From the NCBI GenBank assembly GCA_020444765.1, contig JAGRHW010000072.1, positions 1 through 12,402 on the forward strand: a stretch of 12,402 nucleotides of DNA, read 5' to 3'. The notes below the pieces were generated by a model. That model was not told the origin of the DNA, did not search any database, and worked only from the letters and a program-made list of their open reading frames with translations. How positions within the stretch are numbered: position 1 is the stretch's first letter; each line of letters opens with the position of its first letter. Shown here piece after piece: positions 1 to 6,784 of this stretch. The stretch comes from Gammaproteobacteria bacterium (GTDB lineage Bacteria > Pseudomonadota > Gammaproteobacteria > Granulosicoccales > Granulosicoccaceae). A program made the position numbers and the translations under genes.

Positions 1-452
1 AAAAGTGCAAGGCCGGAGTTGATTGTCCTGACCGTATTCCAGAATTGCCAGTTGCCCGAGTATTCGCGCCAGATGGCACCGGCATCAGCGACGTTTGCTG
101 GCGAGACCTGCGCCAGTGCGTCGTTCAGCGGCACATTGATCAGCGCCGTCAGCAGAAAACCGCCCAGGCCATAAACCATCCCGGCGGCAAGAAAGAACCC
201 GGCAGACACACGCCGCTGCTGCCACCAGGCTAGAGTCGCCGTGATCAGCAGCACCGGTGCGGTAAAGAAAAAAGCCGGCAGAAAAGCCAGATTGCGCACC
301 GAGGCATTCATCGCCTGCATCGCCGTAATGGCAACGACCGGGTCGGTCTGGTCAAGCCCCCACATCGTCGAACACACCCAGGCATAGAAAAAACCAAATA
401 TGGCACCAGTCAATATCAGGCTGAGCAGCGCGGCGGCGTGGAGTAATCGCAT
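1..452 (-). CDS. DUF1772 (anthrone oxygenase-like) membrane protein, 3' end outside window
   Basis: Reading leftwards from ATG at 452 gives an open frame of 150 codons with no stop before the window edge, so the C-terminus is missing. The start is supported by AGAGG about 5 bases upstream. The translation begins MRLLHAAALLSLILTGAIFG, a hydrophobic helix. It continues with FFYAWVCSTMWGLD and an AMQAMNASVRN segment, then a second helix (AFLPAFFFTAPVLLI) and a third near GMVYGLGGFLLTALIN. This pattern, including the NVPLND and later W-x-E-Y segments, matches the DUF1772/anthrone oxygenase-like family of four-helix membrane proteins, whose bacterial members mostly have no known reaction. It lies downstream of the GST on the same strand with a 192-base gap. 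Family assignment is fairly sure; any enzymatic activity is unknown. Confidence 0.8.
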   Translation of the reverse strand, partial: MRLLHAAALLSLILTGAIFGFFYAWVCSTMWGLDQTDPVVAITAMQAMNASVRNLAFLPAFFFTAPVLLITATLAWWQQRRVSAGFFLAAGMVYGLGGFLLTALINVPLNDALAQVSPANVADAGAIWREYSGNWQFWNTVRTINSGLAL

Positions 453-644
453 AAGAGCCTCTCGGGCAATGTGGAATCGCGCCATCCATGCTAGCGGGCA
501 CTGCGTAACAAAGCTTCTCGGGTGTGTTTCGTTTTGTAACAGGAGGGTTCAAAACGTTTGGCAAGGACCGGCCTGATTTGTTTGTCATGGCGAATATGGG
601 CTTGTCTTGTTTAATAAAGGCTTGAGCATCTGCCTCTGATGCCT
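453..644. other. intergenic region between GST and DUF1772 genes
   Basis: This 192-base stretch between two leftward genes holds no convincing ORF. Near its right edge is part of the inverted repeat at 613-649. An 8-base palindrome AAACGTTT lies at 552-559. I see the ribosome-binding site for the DUF1772 gene but no promoter with good -35 and -10 boxes, so whether that gene has its own promoter is unresolved. Confidence 0.4.
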
Positions 645-649
645 TTATT
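613..649. terminator. candidate terminator hairpin at the GST 3' end
   Basis: Perfect 9-base arms AATAAAGGC (613-621) and GCCTTTATT (641-649) enclose a 19-base loop. On the plus strand the second arm runs into TTTTT, like an intrinsic terminator. Leftward, the direction of the GST, the stem is AT-rich but is followed by AAACAAG rather than a U-run. The GST stop codon (645-647) lies inside one arm. It is a plausible but atypical terminator, stronger on paper in the rightward direction. Confidence 0.4.
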
Positions 650-1295
650 TTTCCTGTTGTCGACGAATCGCCTGTGCCGAGGGGCGTTGTTGCAGGCGGC
701 TCAGGTAGTCGCTGAGATTGACCGAGACATCGAGCATTTGACGGCCGTCCGGGAGCCTGACAAGCGAGTCGAGCAATGGATACAATATGACATCGGCAAG
801 GCTGAGCTGTTGGCCACAAAGATAGGGCTGGTCAGCGAGTTGCGTTGACAGCCTTTGCAACTGGTATTGCAGATTCGGCAGCTGCTCCGTAATGAATGCG
901 TCGCGTACCGTGCCGTCCGGCCCCTTCGGGAAAACCCGCTCGAGCAGAAAATTCCGCGCAATAGCATCGTATATATACAGGCTGATGTCCTGTGACCACT
1001 GGTCAACTTGCGCGCGGGCGATGTTATCCGTCGGTTGTAACGCAACCCCGGGAAACGCCCTGTCGAGATAACGGCAGATGGGTGCGGTCTCGCACAGCCG
1101 CAAGTCACCATGAATCAGTATCGGGAACAGCTTGTGCGGATTCAGCGCGGCATGAGCATCGCTGAAATAATCAATACGCTGGCCAAACGGGCGACTGCCG
1201 ACCTGATAGGCAATGCCTTTTTCCTCGCAACACAACATTACCGAGCGGACGAAGGTACTGAATACCGGGCCATAGATATAAACGGTTTCTGTCAT
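645..1295 (-). CDS. glutathione S-transferase family protein
   Basis: This 216-residue protein has the usual length and two-domain layout of a cytosolic GST. The N-terminal thioredoxin-like domain (about 3-80) starts VYIYGPVFSTFVRSVML, where Ser13/Thr14 sit at the expected thiol-activating position. Pro58 in LFPIL is the cis-proline before strand 3, and Glu69-Thr70 in LCETAPICRYLD fits the glutathione gamma-glutamyl binding pair. The helical C-terminal domain contains LSLADVILYP (164-173), the family's N-capping box. Start ATG at 1295 is preceded by AGGAG with 8 bases of spacing. It is divergent from a TetR-family gene across 82 bases and is probably its target. Likely a soluble detoxifying or thiol-transfer enzyme; the substrate cannot be told. 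Confidence 0.88.
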   Translation of the reverse strand: MTETVYIYGPVFSTFVRSVMLCCEEKGIAYQVGSRPFGQRIDYFSDAHAALNPHKLFPILIHGDLRLCETAPICRYLDRAFPGVALQPTDNIARAQVDQWSQDISLYIYDAIARNFLLERVFPKGPDGTVRDAFITEQLPNLQYQLQRLSTQLADQPYLCGQQLSLADVILYPLLDSLVRLPDGRQMLDVSVNLSDYLSRLQQRPSAQAIRRQQEK

Positions 1296-1324
1296 GTCGG
1301 GTGCTCCTGAAAAAAGGTGTTGTC

Positions 1325-1352
1325 ACTCTAGCGGGCTTTACAATATGATCAA
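1325..1352 (-). promoter_or_regulatory. candidate promoter of the GST gene
   Basis: Read leftwards, TTGATC (1352-1347) could be the -35 box and TAGAGT (1330-1325) the -10 box, with 16 bases between. Each matches the sigma70 consensus at 4 of 6 positions. The -35 box lies within the inverted repeat at 1342-1361. Confidence 0.35.
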
Positions 1353-1365
1353 GGACATATTTTAA
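1337..1365 (+). promoter_or_regulatory. candidate promoter of the TetR-family gene
   Basis: TTTACA (1337-1342) resembles a -35 box. TATTTT (1358-1363) or TTTTAA (1360-1365) could be the -10, at 15 or 17 bases of spacing. The ATG at 1378 would then have a very short leader, which fits the absence of a clear Shine-Dalgarno sequence there. The match is modest. Confidence 0.3.
1342..1361. promoter_or_regulatory. inverted repeat, candidate TetR operator
   Basis: AATATG (1342-1347) and CATATT (1356-1361) are perfect 6-base inverted arms separated by 8 bases. The 20-base site sits between the divergent GST and TetR-family genes and covers parts of both candidate promoters. TetR dimers commonly bind such imperfect palindromes in the intergenic region beside their own gene. 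The role is inferred from position only. Confidence 0.45.
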
Positions 1366-1377
1366 CTCGGGTGTCGC

Positions 1378-1953
1378 ATGGCCTGGAACAAGCAGCATAA
1401 ACAGAAAACCCGCGAGAAAATTCTACAGAGTGCCGCGCGGCTATTTACGCAGCAGGGGTATGACGCGGTGGGGATTAACGATGTCATGCGCGATGCCGGT
1501 TTGACACGCGGTGCTTTCTACGCCCACTTTGACTCCAAGCAGGTTCTGTATGCCGAGTCGATCAAAGCAGCGGCGCGCGAGTCGCTGCAATATCTCGATC
1601 CTGACAACGACAGAATGGTGCCTTTGGGGCGGGTGGTACAAGGCTATTTGAGTCACTCGCACCGTGAGGGGCAGGGCTTGCGTTGCCCGTTGGCATTTCT
1701 TGTGACCGATATCAGCCATCGCGACGACGTTGTGCGGGCGGCTTATACAGAGGTTTTCAGCCATTTCGTGGCGCTGCTGGCCAAGCAGGCTGGCGGGCAT
1801 GTGAGTGATTCGCAAACGTACCAGGCTGCCATTTTCCTGATTGGCGGCCTGGCGGTATCACGGGCTGTCAGTGATGAGCAGCTGGCTGAAAATATCCTCC
1901 AGGCCTGTCGCGAGGGTATAGCGGCAGGACCTTTACTGGATGCCGTCCGGTAG
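1378..1953 (+). CDS. TetR/AcrR-family transcriptional regulator
   Basis: This 191-residue protein has the standard TetR layout. An N-terminal helix-turn-helix (about 9-55) reads TREKILQSAARLFTQQGYDA, then INDVMRDAGLTRGAFYAHF, then DSKQVLYAE, which is the classic DNA-binding signature. The rest is an all-helical ligand-binding and dimerisation domain, including GLRCPLAFLVTDI and a late IFLIGGLAVSRAVSD helix. Start ATG at 1378 keeps a basic tail of about 10 residues before helix 1. There is no good Shine-Dalgarno, so a short-leader transcript is possible. It is divergent from the GST and 16 bases upstream of a GNAT gene, so it may be co-transcribed with that gene. By family it is usually a ligand-released repressor; the ligand is unknown. 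Confidence 0.92.
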   Translation: MAWNKQHKQKTREKILQSAARLFTQQGYDAVGINDVMRDAGLTRGAFYAHFDSKQVLYAESIKAAARESLQYLDPDNDRMVPLGRVVQGYLSHSHREGQGLRCPLAFLVTDISHRDDVVRAAYTEVFSHFVALLAKQAGGHVSDSQTYQAAIFLIGGLAVSRAVSDEQLAENILQACREGIAAGPLLDAVR

Positions 1954-1969
1954 CGGGAACAATAGAAAA

Positions 1970-2464
1970 ATGAATGAGTTGAACATTGTCACCGCATACA
2001 GGCCAGGTCTTATCGGCCGGATTGCCGAGCTCCATGCCTTGTATTACTCGAGAGAATGGCGTTTTGGTCACTTCTTTGAAGCGAAGGTTGCTACGGAATT
2101 GTCGGAATTTATTAACAGGTATGACGAGTCGCTGGATGGTATTTGGTCGTTGCTAATGGATGGCTGTATAGAAGGGTCGATTACCATCGACGGTTCGGCG
2201 GAAGAACCCGGCGTAGCGCATCTTCGCTGGTTTATTGTGTCGGATAAAGCCAGAGGTACCGGGGCGGGTGGTCAGCTGATGAGTAGCGCCGTGACGTTTT
2301 GCAAGCAAAGGTCGTTTAAGAAAGTCTATCTCTGGACATTTGACGGGTTGGCGCCTGCCAGACATTTGTATCGGAAGTTCGGCTTCGAATTAGTTGAAGA
2401 GTTACATGGAAATCAATGGGGAACCACGGTGACGGAACAGCGCTATGAGCTGAACCTAACCTGA
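1970..2464 (+). CDS. GNAT-family N-acetyltransferase (MarR-GNAT-type catalytic domain)
   Basis: This 164-residue acetyl-CoA-dependent N-acetyltransferase has core motif A at 85-104, with LRWFIVSDKARGTGAGGQLM giving the pyrophosphate-binding loop R/Q-x-x-G-x-G/A. Motif B is LWTFDGLAPARHLYRKFGFE (121-140). The LRWFIV, LWTFDGL and C-terminal QWGTTVTEQRYEL segments resemble the GNAT half of MarR-GNAT fusion regulators, but no winged-helix domain is present here. ATG at 1970 is chosen because an in-frame ATG at 1940 would overlap the TetR-family gene and add a non-homologous tail. The ribosome-binding site is weak. It lies 16 bases after the TetR-family gene and 24 before the flavin oxidoreductase, so it is probably part of one transcript. 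The substrate is unknown. Confidence 0.85.
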   Translation: MNELNIVTAYRPGLIGRIAELHALYYSREWRFGHFFEAKVATELSEFINRYDESLDGIWSLLMDGCIEGSITIDGSAEEPGVAHLRWFIVSDKARGTGAGGQLMSSAVTFCKQRSFKKVYLWTFDGLAPARHLYRKFGFELVEELHGNQWGTTVTEQRYELNLT

Positions 2465-2488
2465 GATACCGTTACCTGATACGATCCA

Positions 2489-3088
2489 ATGAAATGTCTT
2501 GTCATAAAAGCGCATCCGCTTTCCGGGAGTCTTTGTTCATCGCTGAGCGAGCGCGTGGTTTGCACGCTTCGGGATGCCGGGCATAGCGTTGAGGTTGAAG
2601 ACCTATACGCCGGGGAGTTCAATGCTGCGCTAACGGAAGCGGAACGGCGCAGTTATTACACCGATTCATACGATATGCAACAAGTGTCCCTGCAGGTCGA
2701 ACGCCTGCTGGCGGCGCAGGCCGTGGTGCTGGTGTTTCCCACCTGGTGGTTTGGCTTTCCCGCCATTCTAAAGGGCTGGTTCGACCGGGTATGGGCGCCC
2801 GGTGTGGCCTATGATCATGCCGACCAATATGGTCCGATCAAACCCCGGTTGGAGAATCTGCGTCATATGCTGGCTGTGACGTCACTCGGTTCGGCGAGGT
2901 GGGTGGATAGGCTGGTGTTGCGCCAGCCGGTCAAGCGGGTTTTAAAGACTGCAATAGTCGGTACATGTGCGCCAAAATGTCGTTTTCAAATGTTGTCGTT
3001 GTACAACAGTGAGCAGTTGACGCCGGCTCAGGTCGAACGCTTCGGTGCGCGGGTCGAACGGGCACTTAAACGTTGGCCGGACGCTTAG
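2489..3088 (+). CDS. NAD(P)H dehydrogenase (quinone)-like flavodoxin-fold oxidoreductase
   Basis: This 199-residue protein belongs to the NQO/KefF/MdaB-like flavodoxin-2 family. MKCLVIKAHPLSGSLCSSL (1-19) is strand 1 and the FMN/FAD phosphate-binding loop. VLVFPTWWFGFPAILKGWFD (80-99) is the hallmark segment lining the isoalloxazine ring, followed by DRVWAPGVAYD. Family members transfer a hydride from NAD(P)H to quinones or other acceptors by two-electron reduction, in the cytoplasm. GTCAPKCRFQM (158-168) replaces the usual late glycine-rich loop and contains two cysteines. ATG at 2489 begins exactly at the conserved first strand, although no good Shine-Dalgarno is visible, which suits coupling to the gene 24 bases upstream. 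Family is sure; electron acceptor unknown. Confidence 0.88.
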   Translation: MKCLVIKAHPLSGSLCSSLSERVVCTLRDAGHSVEVEDLYAGEFNAALTEAERRSYYTDSYDMQQVSLQVERLLAAQAVVLVFPTWWFGFPAILKGWFDRVWAPGVAYDHADQYGPIKPRLENLRHMLAVTSLGSARWVDRLVLRQPVKRVLKTAIVGTCAPKCRFQMLSLYNSEQLTPAQVERFGARVERALKRWPDA

Positions 3089-3110
3089 GCTAAACAAGGT
3101 TATTTACTGA

Positions 3111-3494
3111 ATGGAATTTTTTGCTGAACTCACAGGTCAGAATACAGAAACCGAACTGCTCCAGGAGCTTCTCACTATCAAGCGTCTGCCAGAGTTTTGT
3201 CCACTGATCGATACGGTACTGTCCATTCAGTCGCCCGAAAAAGGTGAGATTTATTGCCTCTGGGGGCAGTTCCTGGTTTCGCGCCAGATGATCAGAAACG
3301 GTGTGCGATTCGCGCTTTTGAATTGTCCCCATGCGCTGGCCTGGACAATCACGGTTCATGATGATTCGCGTACGATAGTCATACATTGTACGATCAACGG
3401 GAAGCATGAGGCGCAGGAGTTTGTGGAATCAATCGAGCAGTTTGTCGAGGCGTGGGCCGAGGGTCTGCAGCGAGGCTTGATAAAACGGCGATAA
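3111..3494 (+). CDS. hypothetical protein, 127 residues
   Basis: I do not recognise this family. The frame is credible: it starts 22 bases after the oxidoreductase gene, is codon-rich and shows a soluble domain pattern. An N-terminal helical region (MEFFAELTGQNTETELLQEL) is followed by apparent beta strands around EIYCLWGQFLVS, VRFALLNCPHALAWTITVHD and TIVIHCTIN. The end is an acidic amphipathic helix (AQEFVESIEQFVEAWAEGLQ) with a basic tail KRR. The AAGG about 11 bases before ATG 3111 is a weak ribosome-binding site. No signal peptide or membrane helix is visible. The helix, beta sheet, helix order could suit a small binding domain or a secretion-chaperone-like fold, but that is a guess. Co-transcription with its neighbours is likely. 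Confidence 0.6.
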   Translation: MEFFAELTGQNTETELLQELLTIKRLPEFCPLIDTVLSIQSPEKGEIYCLWGQFLVSRQMIRNGVRFALLNCPHALAWTITVHDDSRTIVIHCTINGKHEAQEFVESIEQFVEAWAEGLQRGLIKRR

Positions 3495-3503
3495 TGCCAT
3501 GCG

Positions 3504-3522
3504 CAAACTGTACGTCAGTTTG
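3504..3522. repeat. perfect hairpin CAAACTG-5-CAGTTTG
   Basis: Seven-base perfect inverted arms (3504-3510 and 3516-3522) flank the loop TACGT, between the hypothetical gene and the methyltransferase. It is followed by AACTTTTAAATG, a poor U-run. It could be a weak terminator, an RNA processing or stability hairpin, or an operator ahead of the methyltransferase. Confidence 0.45.
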
Positions 3523-3559
3523 AACTTTTAAATGACAATTCTGTCACCGAGGTTACGTT

Positions 3560-4162
3560 ATGTATGATAAAAAATTCTGGAACGAACGGTATTCGGCATC
3601 AGAGTTTCTTTACGGCACGGAAGCCAATTCCTTTCTGGTGGAAAACCTGAAGCTGTTGCTTTCGCCGGTGCTGTCTTTGTCCGAGGGCGAGGGCCGGAAT
3701 GCGGTGTTCATGGCATCGCAAGGCCTTTCCGTTCTCGGCGTCGATTGCTCCGAAGTGGGTCTGGAAAAAGCCCACTCGCTTGCCAGGTCGCGTGGCGTCA
3801 GTATAGAAACCGAAGTGGCTGATCTTGCTGAGTACCAGCCCAGGGAAAATCACTTTGGCTCCGTCGTGTCTATCTCCGCTCACTTACCGGGCGCGATTCG
3901 GAAAAACCTCTATCCCTTGATAGAAAAAGCATTAAAGCCGAACGGCATTTTTCTGCTGGAAGCCTACTCCGAAAATCAGTTGCAGAAAGACACGGGCGGG
4001 CCAAAAAACATCGATATGCTGATGAGCATCGATAAACTCCGTCAGGAGCTGCCCAATCTCAAGCCCGTTCTGCTAAGAGAGCTGGAGCGTGAAGTCAGCG
4101 AAGGCGAGGGGCATAACGGTTTGGCTTCAGTCGTCCAGTTTATTGCGGTCAAAGAGGCGTAA
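3560..4162 (+). CDS. class I SAM-dependent methyltransferase (TehB/thiopurine methyltransferase-like)
   Basis: This 200-residue protein opens with FWNERYSASEFLYGTEANSF (6-25), the typical W-x-x-R-Y...Y-G-x-E-x-N lead of TehB/TPMT-like methyltransferases. Motif I is LSLSEGEGRNAVFMASQGL (38-56), a variant where E-G-E-G-R-N replaces the usual G-x-G-x-G. VLGVDCSEVGLEKA (58-71) carries the acidic residue that binds the SAM ribose. The later strand GIFLLEAYSENQL (129-141) lies before the substrate region. ATG 3560 has GAGG at 3549-3552 with 7-base spacing. Family relatives methylate small thiol or metalloid compounds, but many are uncharacterised, so the substrate is only inferred to be a small molecule. 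The hairpin 38 bases upstream separates it from the previous gene. Confidence 0.85.
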   Translation: MYDKKFWNERYSASEFLYGTEANSFLVENLKLLLSPVLSLSEGEGRNAVFMASQGLSVLGVDCSEVGLEKAHSLARSRGVSIETEVADLAEYQPRENHFGSVVSISAHLPGAIRKNLYPLIEKALKPNGIFLLEAYSENQLQKDTGGPKNIDMLMSIDKLRQELPNLKPVLLRELEREVSEGEGHNGLASVVQFIAVKEA

Positions 4163-4163
4163 T

Positions 4164-4194
4164 AGACCGGGCAGTGACGATGCCTTCCTGGTCT
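4164..4194. repeat. imperfect stem-loop after the methyltransferase
   Basis: AGACC (4164-4168) pairs with GGTCT (4190-4194), and inner GGCA (4170-4173) with TGCC (4181-4184), leaving a 7-base loop and an asymmetric bulge. No U-run follows. It lies in the 60-base gap before the toroid-protein gene. It may be a transcript-end or stability element, but the evidence is slight. Confidence 0.25.
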
Positions 4195-4222
4195 CGGGGC
4201 AACGGTGAAGAGGAATGCCGAG

Positions 4223-5230
4223 ATGGCGGATCACTCGTTTGCGATACGACCGGCGGTGCTGGATTGGCTGTTGGAGCCAAACAACCCTTCTGTCCGCTAC
4301 TTTACATTGACCGGGATTCTTGACAAGCCGGAGTCGGACAAGGAGGTCATTGCGGCCAGAGCGGAGATCATGGAAAGCCGCTGGGTCCGTAAAATTCTCG
4401 CCGCCCAGCAGGCTGACGGATGCTGGGAAGCGCCGAACCGGTTCTACACCGCCAAATATCGCGGCACTGTCTGGCAACTGCTTATTCTCGCCGAGCTGGG
4501 CGCCGACAGAAATGACGGGCAGATAAAGCAAGCCTGCGAATTTATTCTGGACAATTCCCAGGAAGGTGAAAGTGGCGGCTTCTCGGTGCGTGGTGGTCGA
4601 AAAGGCGGTTTACGCAGCGGTGTCATTCCCTGCCTGACGGGCAACATGCTCTGGAGCCTGCTCCGTTTCGGCTGCGGCGATGACCCGAGAGTACAGCATG
4701 GTATCGACTGGGTAACGACGTATCAGCGCTTCGACGATGGCGTAGACGACCCGCCGCAAGGCTGGCCCTACGATCAATGGGAAATCTGCTGGGGCAGGCA
4801 TACTTGTCATATGGGCGTTGTGAAAAACCTGAAGGCACTTGCGGAAATCCCGCCGCAAAAGCGCTCGAAAGCGATCCGTAACACGATTGAACAGGGCGCA
4901 GAATTCATGCTGCTGCACCATGTTCACAAACGCAGTCACAACCTGAATCGCATATCCAAGCCGGGCTGGCGTCGATTGGGTTTTCCGCTGATGTATCAGA
5001 CCGATGTGCTGGAAATACTGGGTATATTGACGAGCCTCGGTTATCGGGACGACAGGATGACGGAAGCGGTCGAGCTGGTTCTCTCCAAGCAGGACCGGCG
5101 CGGCCGATGGAAACTTGAAAACAGCTATAACGATCGCGTCCAGGTGAACATCGAGCAGCTCGGCAAGGCGAGCAAATGGATTACCTTAAACGCCCTGAAG
5201 GTGTTGCGCCGATTTCCTCTTTCCCGTTGA
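4223..5230 (+). CDS. terpene cyclase/prenyltransferase-like alpha-alpha toroid protein
   Basis: This 335-residue soluble protein is built of repeated helix pairs. IPCLTGNMLWSLLRFG (135-150) is one repeat. QW-like repeat signatures include ILAAQQADGCWEAPNRF (58-74) and the weaker VLSKQDRRGRWKLENSY (286-302). These match the squalene/hopene cyclase and protein prenyltransferase toroid fold. Cysteine and histidine residues cluster at C137 and in EICWGRHTCHMGVVK (187-201). GFPLMYQTDVLEILGILTSL (253-272) forms another helix pair. At about half the length of a hopene cyclase, and with no DxDD or DCTAE motif, it is not a classical cyclase. Similar proteins are often mislabelled as nitrogen fixation protein NifH in databases. 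ATG 4223 is preferred over GTG 4205 because AGAGG at 4210-4214 is correctly spaced only for the ATG. Function unknown. Confidence 0.75.
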   Translation: MADHSFAIRPAVLDWLLEPNNPSVRYFTLTGILDKPESDKEVIAARAEIMESRWVRKILAAQQADGCWEAPNRFYTAKYRGTVWQLLILAELGADRNDGQIKQACEFILDNSQEGESGGFSVRGGRKGGLRSGVIPCLTGNMLWSLLRFGCGDDPRVQHGIDWVTTYQRFDDGVDDPPQGWPYDQWEICWGRHTCHMGVVKNLKALAEIPPQKRSKAIRNTIEQGAEFMLLHHVHKRSHNLNRISKPGWRRLGFPLMYQTDVLEILGILTSLGYRDDRMTEAVELVLSKQDRRGRWKLENSYNDRVQVNIEQLGKASKWITLNALKVLRRFPLSR

Positions 5231-5258
5231 TTTTCGACTAGACCTTAACTGTTATAAA
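5227..5258 (+). promoter_or_regulatory. weak candidate promoter before the amidase
   Basis: TATAAA (5253-5258) is a good -10 box just before the amidase gene. Upstream partners are poor: TTGATT (5227-5232) is 20 bases away and TTTTCG (5231-5236) is 16. It is at best a weak internal promoter. Confidence 0.25.
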
Positions 5259-5268
5259 GCAATCATCA

Positions 5269-6762
5269 ATGAGCACATTTCCTGACTATTCAAAATACGA
5301 TGCCCTGGGCCTTGCCGGTTTGGTCAAGGCGGGCGAGGTATCGCCGGAAACGCTGCTGAACGAGGCAAAGGAAAGGCTTGATCAAGTCAATCGCCGATTA
5401 AACGCGGTGATCCATCAAACCGATTCCCTGCCGCATGATTTAATCAAAAATCTCAAAAAAACGGAGCTGTTTTGCGGCGTGCCGTTTCTTGTCAAGGATC
5501 TTATGCTGCCGTTTAAAGGCATGCCCTTGTCGAATGGCAGCAGGGCGATGAAATCCTGGGTTCCGACGGAAAACAGCCCGATGGCCGGTCGCATCAATGC
5601 CAGCGGCCTGGTGACCTTCGGCAAAACCACCTGCTCTGAGCTGGGTGCTTCTTCCTTGACGAAAAGCGCCGCGTTTGGGGAAACACTCAATCCGTGGGAC
5701 AGCAACAAAAACGCAGGCGGCTCGAGTGGCGGCAGGTCGGTTGTCGTTGCCACGCGTGTCGTCCCTATGGCCTATTCAAGCGATGGTGGAGGGTCGATTC
5801 GTCTGCCGGCGTCCTATTGCGGCATCTTTGGCTTCAAGCCATCCCGTGGCATCAACCGTTACGAAGACATGTCCAAAGCCTGGGGCGGCGCGGTGGTCAG
5901 TCATGTGTCGACAATTTCGGTTCGCGATAGTGCAGCTTATCTGGATCTGGTCGCCGGCCATACCGATAAAGATTACTCGATCAGTCGCCCAAGCCGGCAA
6001 AGCTATTTGTTTTCGGCAACACAAGAAAATCGCAAACTGCGGATTGGTCTGATTCTGCAAGCGCCGACCGGGACACCGGTTCATCCGGCGTGCGTGAAGG
6101 CCGCAGAAGTGGCGGCCAGGCTTTGTGAAAATCTCGGCCACAGCGTTGAGCCGACGCACTGGAACTTCGATGGTCGGGCTTTAATGCGTGCTTTTTTGAC
6201 CATCGTGATGAATTACACGCACCGGGATGTGGGCAATATTGCCAGCTTGCTCGGTGTCGTTGAAAAACAGCTTGAGCTGGAAATCAACACCCGGTTTTTA
6301 TCCCTGACAGGCAGTGGTATCGGGCCTGACAAGGTCAGGCAAGCCTTGGAGGTCTGGCAGCAGGCTGCGCAGAAAATGCATGACTTGCACCAGCGCTACG
6401 ATGTGATTTTAACGCCGACGGTAGCGACTCCGCCTTTGACCGGCGATGCGCTCGATCCCGGCGCGATTGAAAAACTGCTCATGCGGCTTCTATTGCGTAC
6501 CGGGCTGGCAAGAATAATCGTGAGCGATAAATTTCTGGAATCGTTGATCGACAAATCACTTTACCAGACACCTTTTACCCCGATTGCCAATATGACCGGT
6601 CAACCGGCCATGTCCGTTCCTTTGCATTGGGATGAAAACGGCTTGCCGCATGGCGCGCACTTTATGGCGGACGCGGAGGGCGACAGAACACTGTTTATGC
6701 TGGCCCGGCAGTTAGAGAGTGAACAGCCATGGGCGCGGCGGGTGCCGGTTAAAGTGGTCTGA
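5269..6762 (+). CDS. amidase-signature family hydrolase
   Basis: This 497-residue enzyme has all three residues of the Lys-cisSer-Ser triad of the amidase signature family. Lys76 lies in GVPFLVKDLMLPFKGMP, Ser152 in NAGGSSGGRS (148-157), and nucleophile Ser176 in SSDGGGSIRLPASYCGIFGF (170-189). The 24-residue spacing between the serines equals that of fatty acid amide hydrolase, and total length is normal. Such enzymes hydrolyse C-N amide bonds to acid and amine or ammonia. Substrates range from acyl amides to glutaminyl-tRNA; absence of a GatB partner nearby argues against GatA. It likely acts in the cytoplasm, as no signal peptide is seen. ATG 5269 gives the expected N-terminus, although the ribosome-binding site is weak. 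It is 38 bases after the toroid-protein gene and may share its transcript. The substrate is unknown. Confidence 0.9.
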   Translation: MSTFPDYSKYDALGLAGLVKAGEVSPETLLNEAKERLDQVNRRLNAVIHQTDSLPHDLIKNLKKTELFCGVPFLVKDLMLPFKGMPLSNGSRAMKSWVPTENSPMAGRINASGLVTFGKTTCSELGASSLTKSAAFGETLNPWDSNKNAGGSSGGRSVVVATRVVPMAYSSDGGGSIRLPASYCGIFGFKPSRGINRYEDMSKAWGGAVVSHVSTISVRDSAAYLDLVAGHTDKDYSISRPSRQSYLFSATQENRKLRIGLILQAPTGTPVHPACVKAAEVAARLCENLGHSVEPTHWNFDGRALMRAFLTIVMNYTHRDVGNIASLLGVVEKQLELEINTRFLSLTGSGIGPDKVRQALEVWQQAAQKMHDLHQRYDVILTPTVATPPLTGDALDPGAIEKLLMRLLLRTGLARIIVSDKFLESLIDKSLYQTPFTPIANMTGQPAMSVPLHWDENGLPHGAHFMADAEGDRTLFMLARQLESEQPWARRVPVKVV

Positions 6763-6784
6763 GAGCATCTCTGGAATCTCTGTG

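Noticed and set aside
352..819. Leftward open frame of 155 codons
   Set aside because: It overlaps the GST and the DUF1772 start in another frame, and its translation is low in domain-like pattern and rich in Pro, Arg and Ser. It is a shadow frame.
701..1111. Second leftward frame of 136 codons within the GST
   Set aside because: It lies wholly within the GST in a different frame and its translation matches nothing; the GST frame carries clear motifs.
4223..5230. NifH nitrogenase iron protein
   Set aside because: Homologs often carry this name, but there is no P-loop GKGGIGKS or cluster-binding cysteine pattern; the sequence is a helical toroid protein.
5675..6159. Open frames in other registers inside the amidase
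   Set aside because: They cover the strongly conserved Ser-Ser-Lys region of the amidase and have no family features.
5269..6762. GatA subunit of the tRNA amidotransferase
   Set aside because: The amidase triad is shared, but no gatB or gatC neighbours exist and the sequence outside the core differs from GatA.
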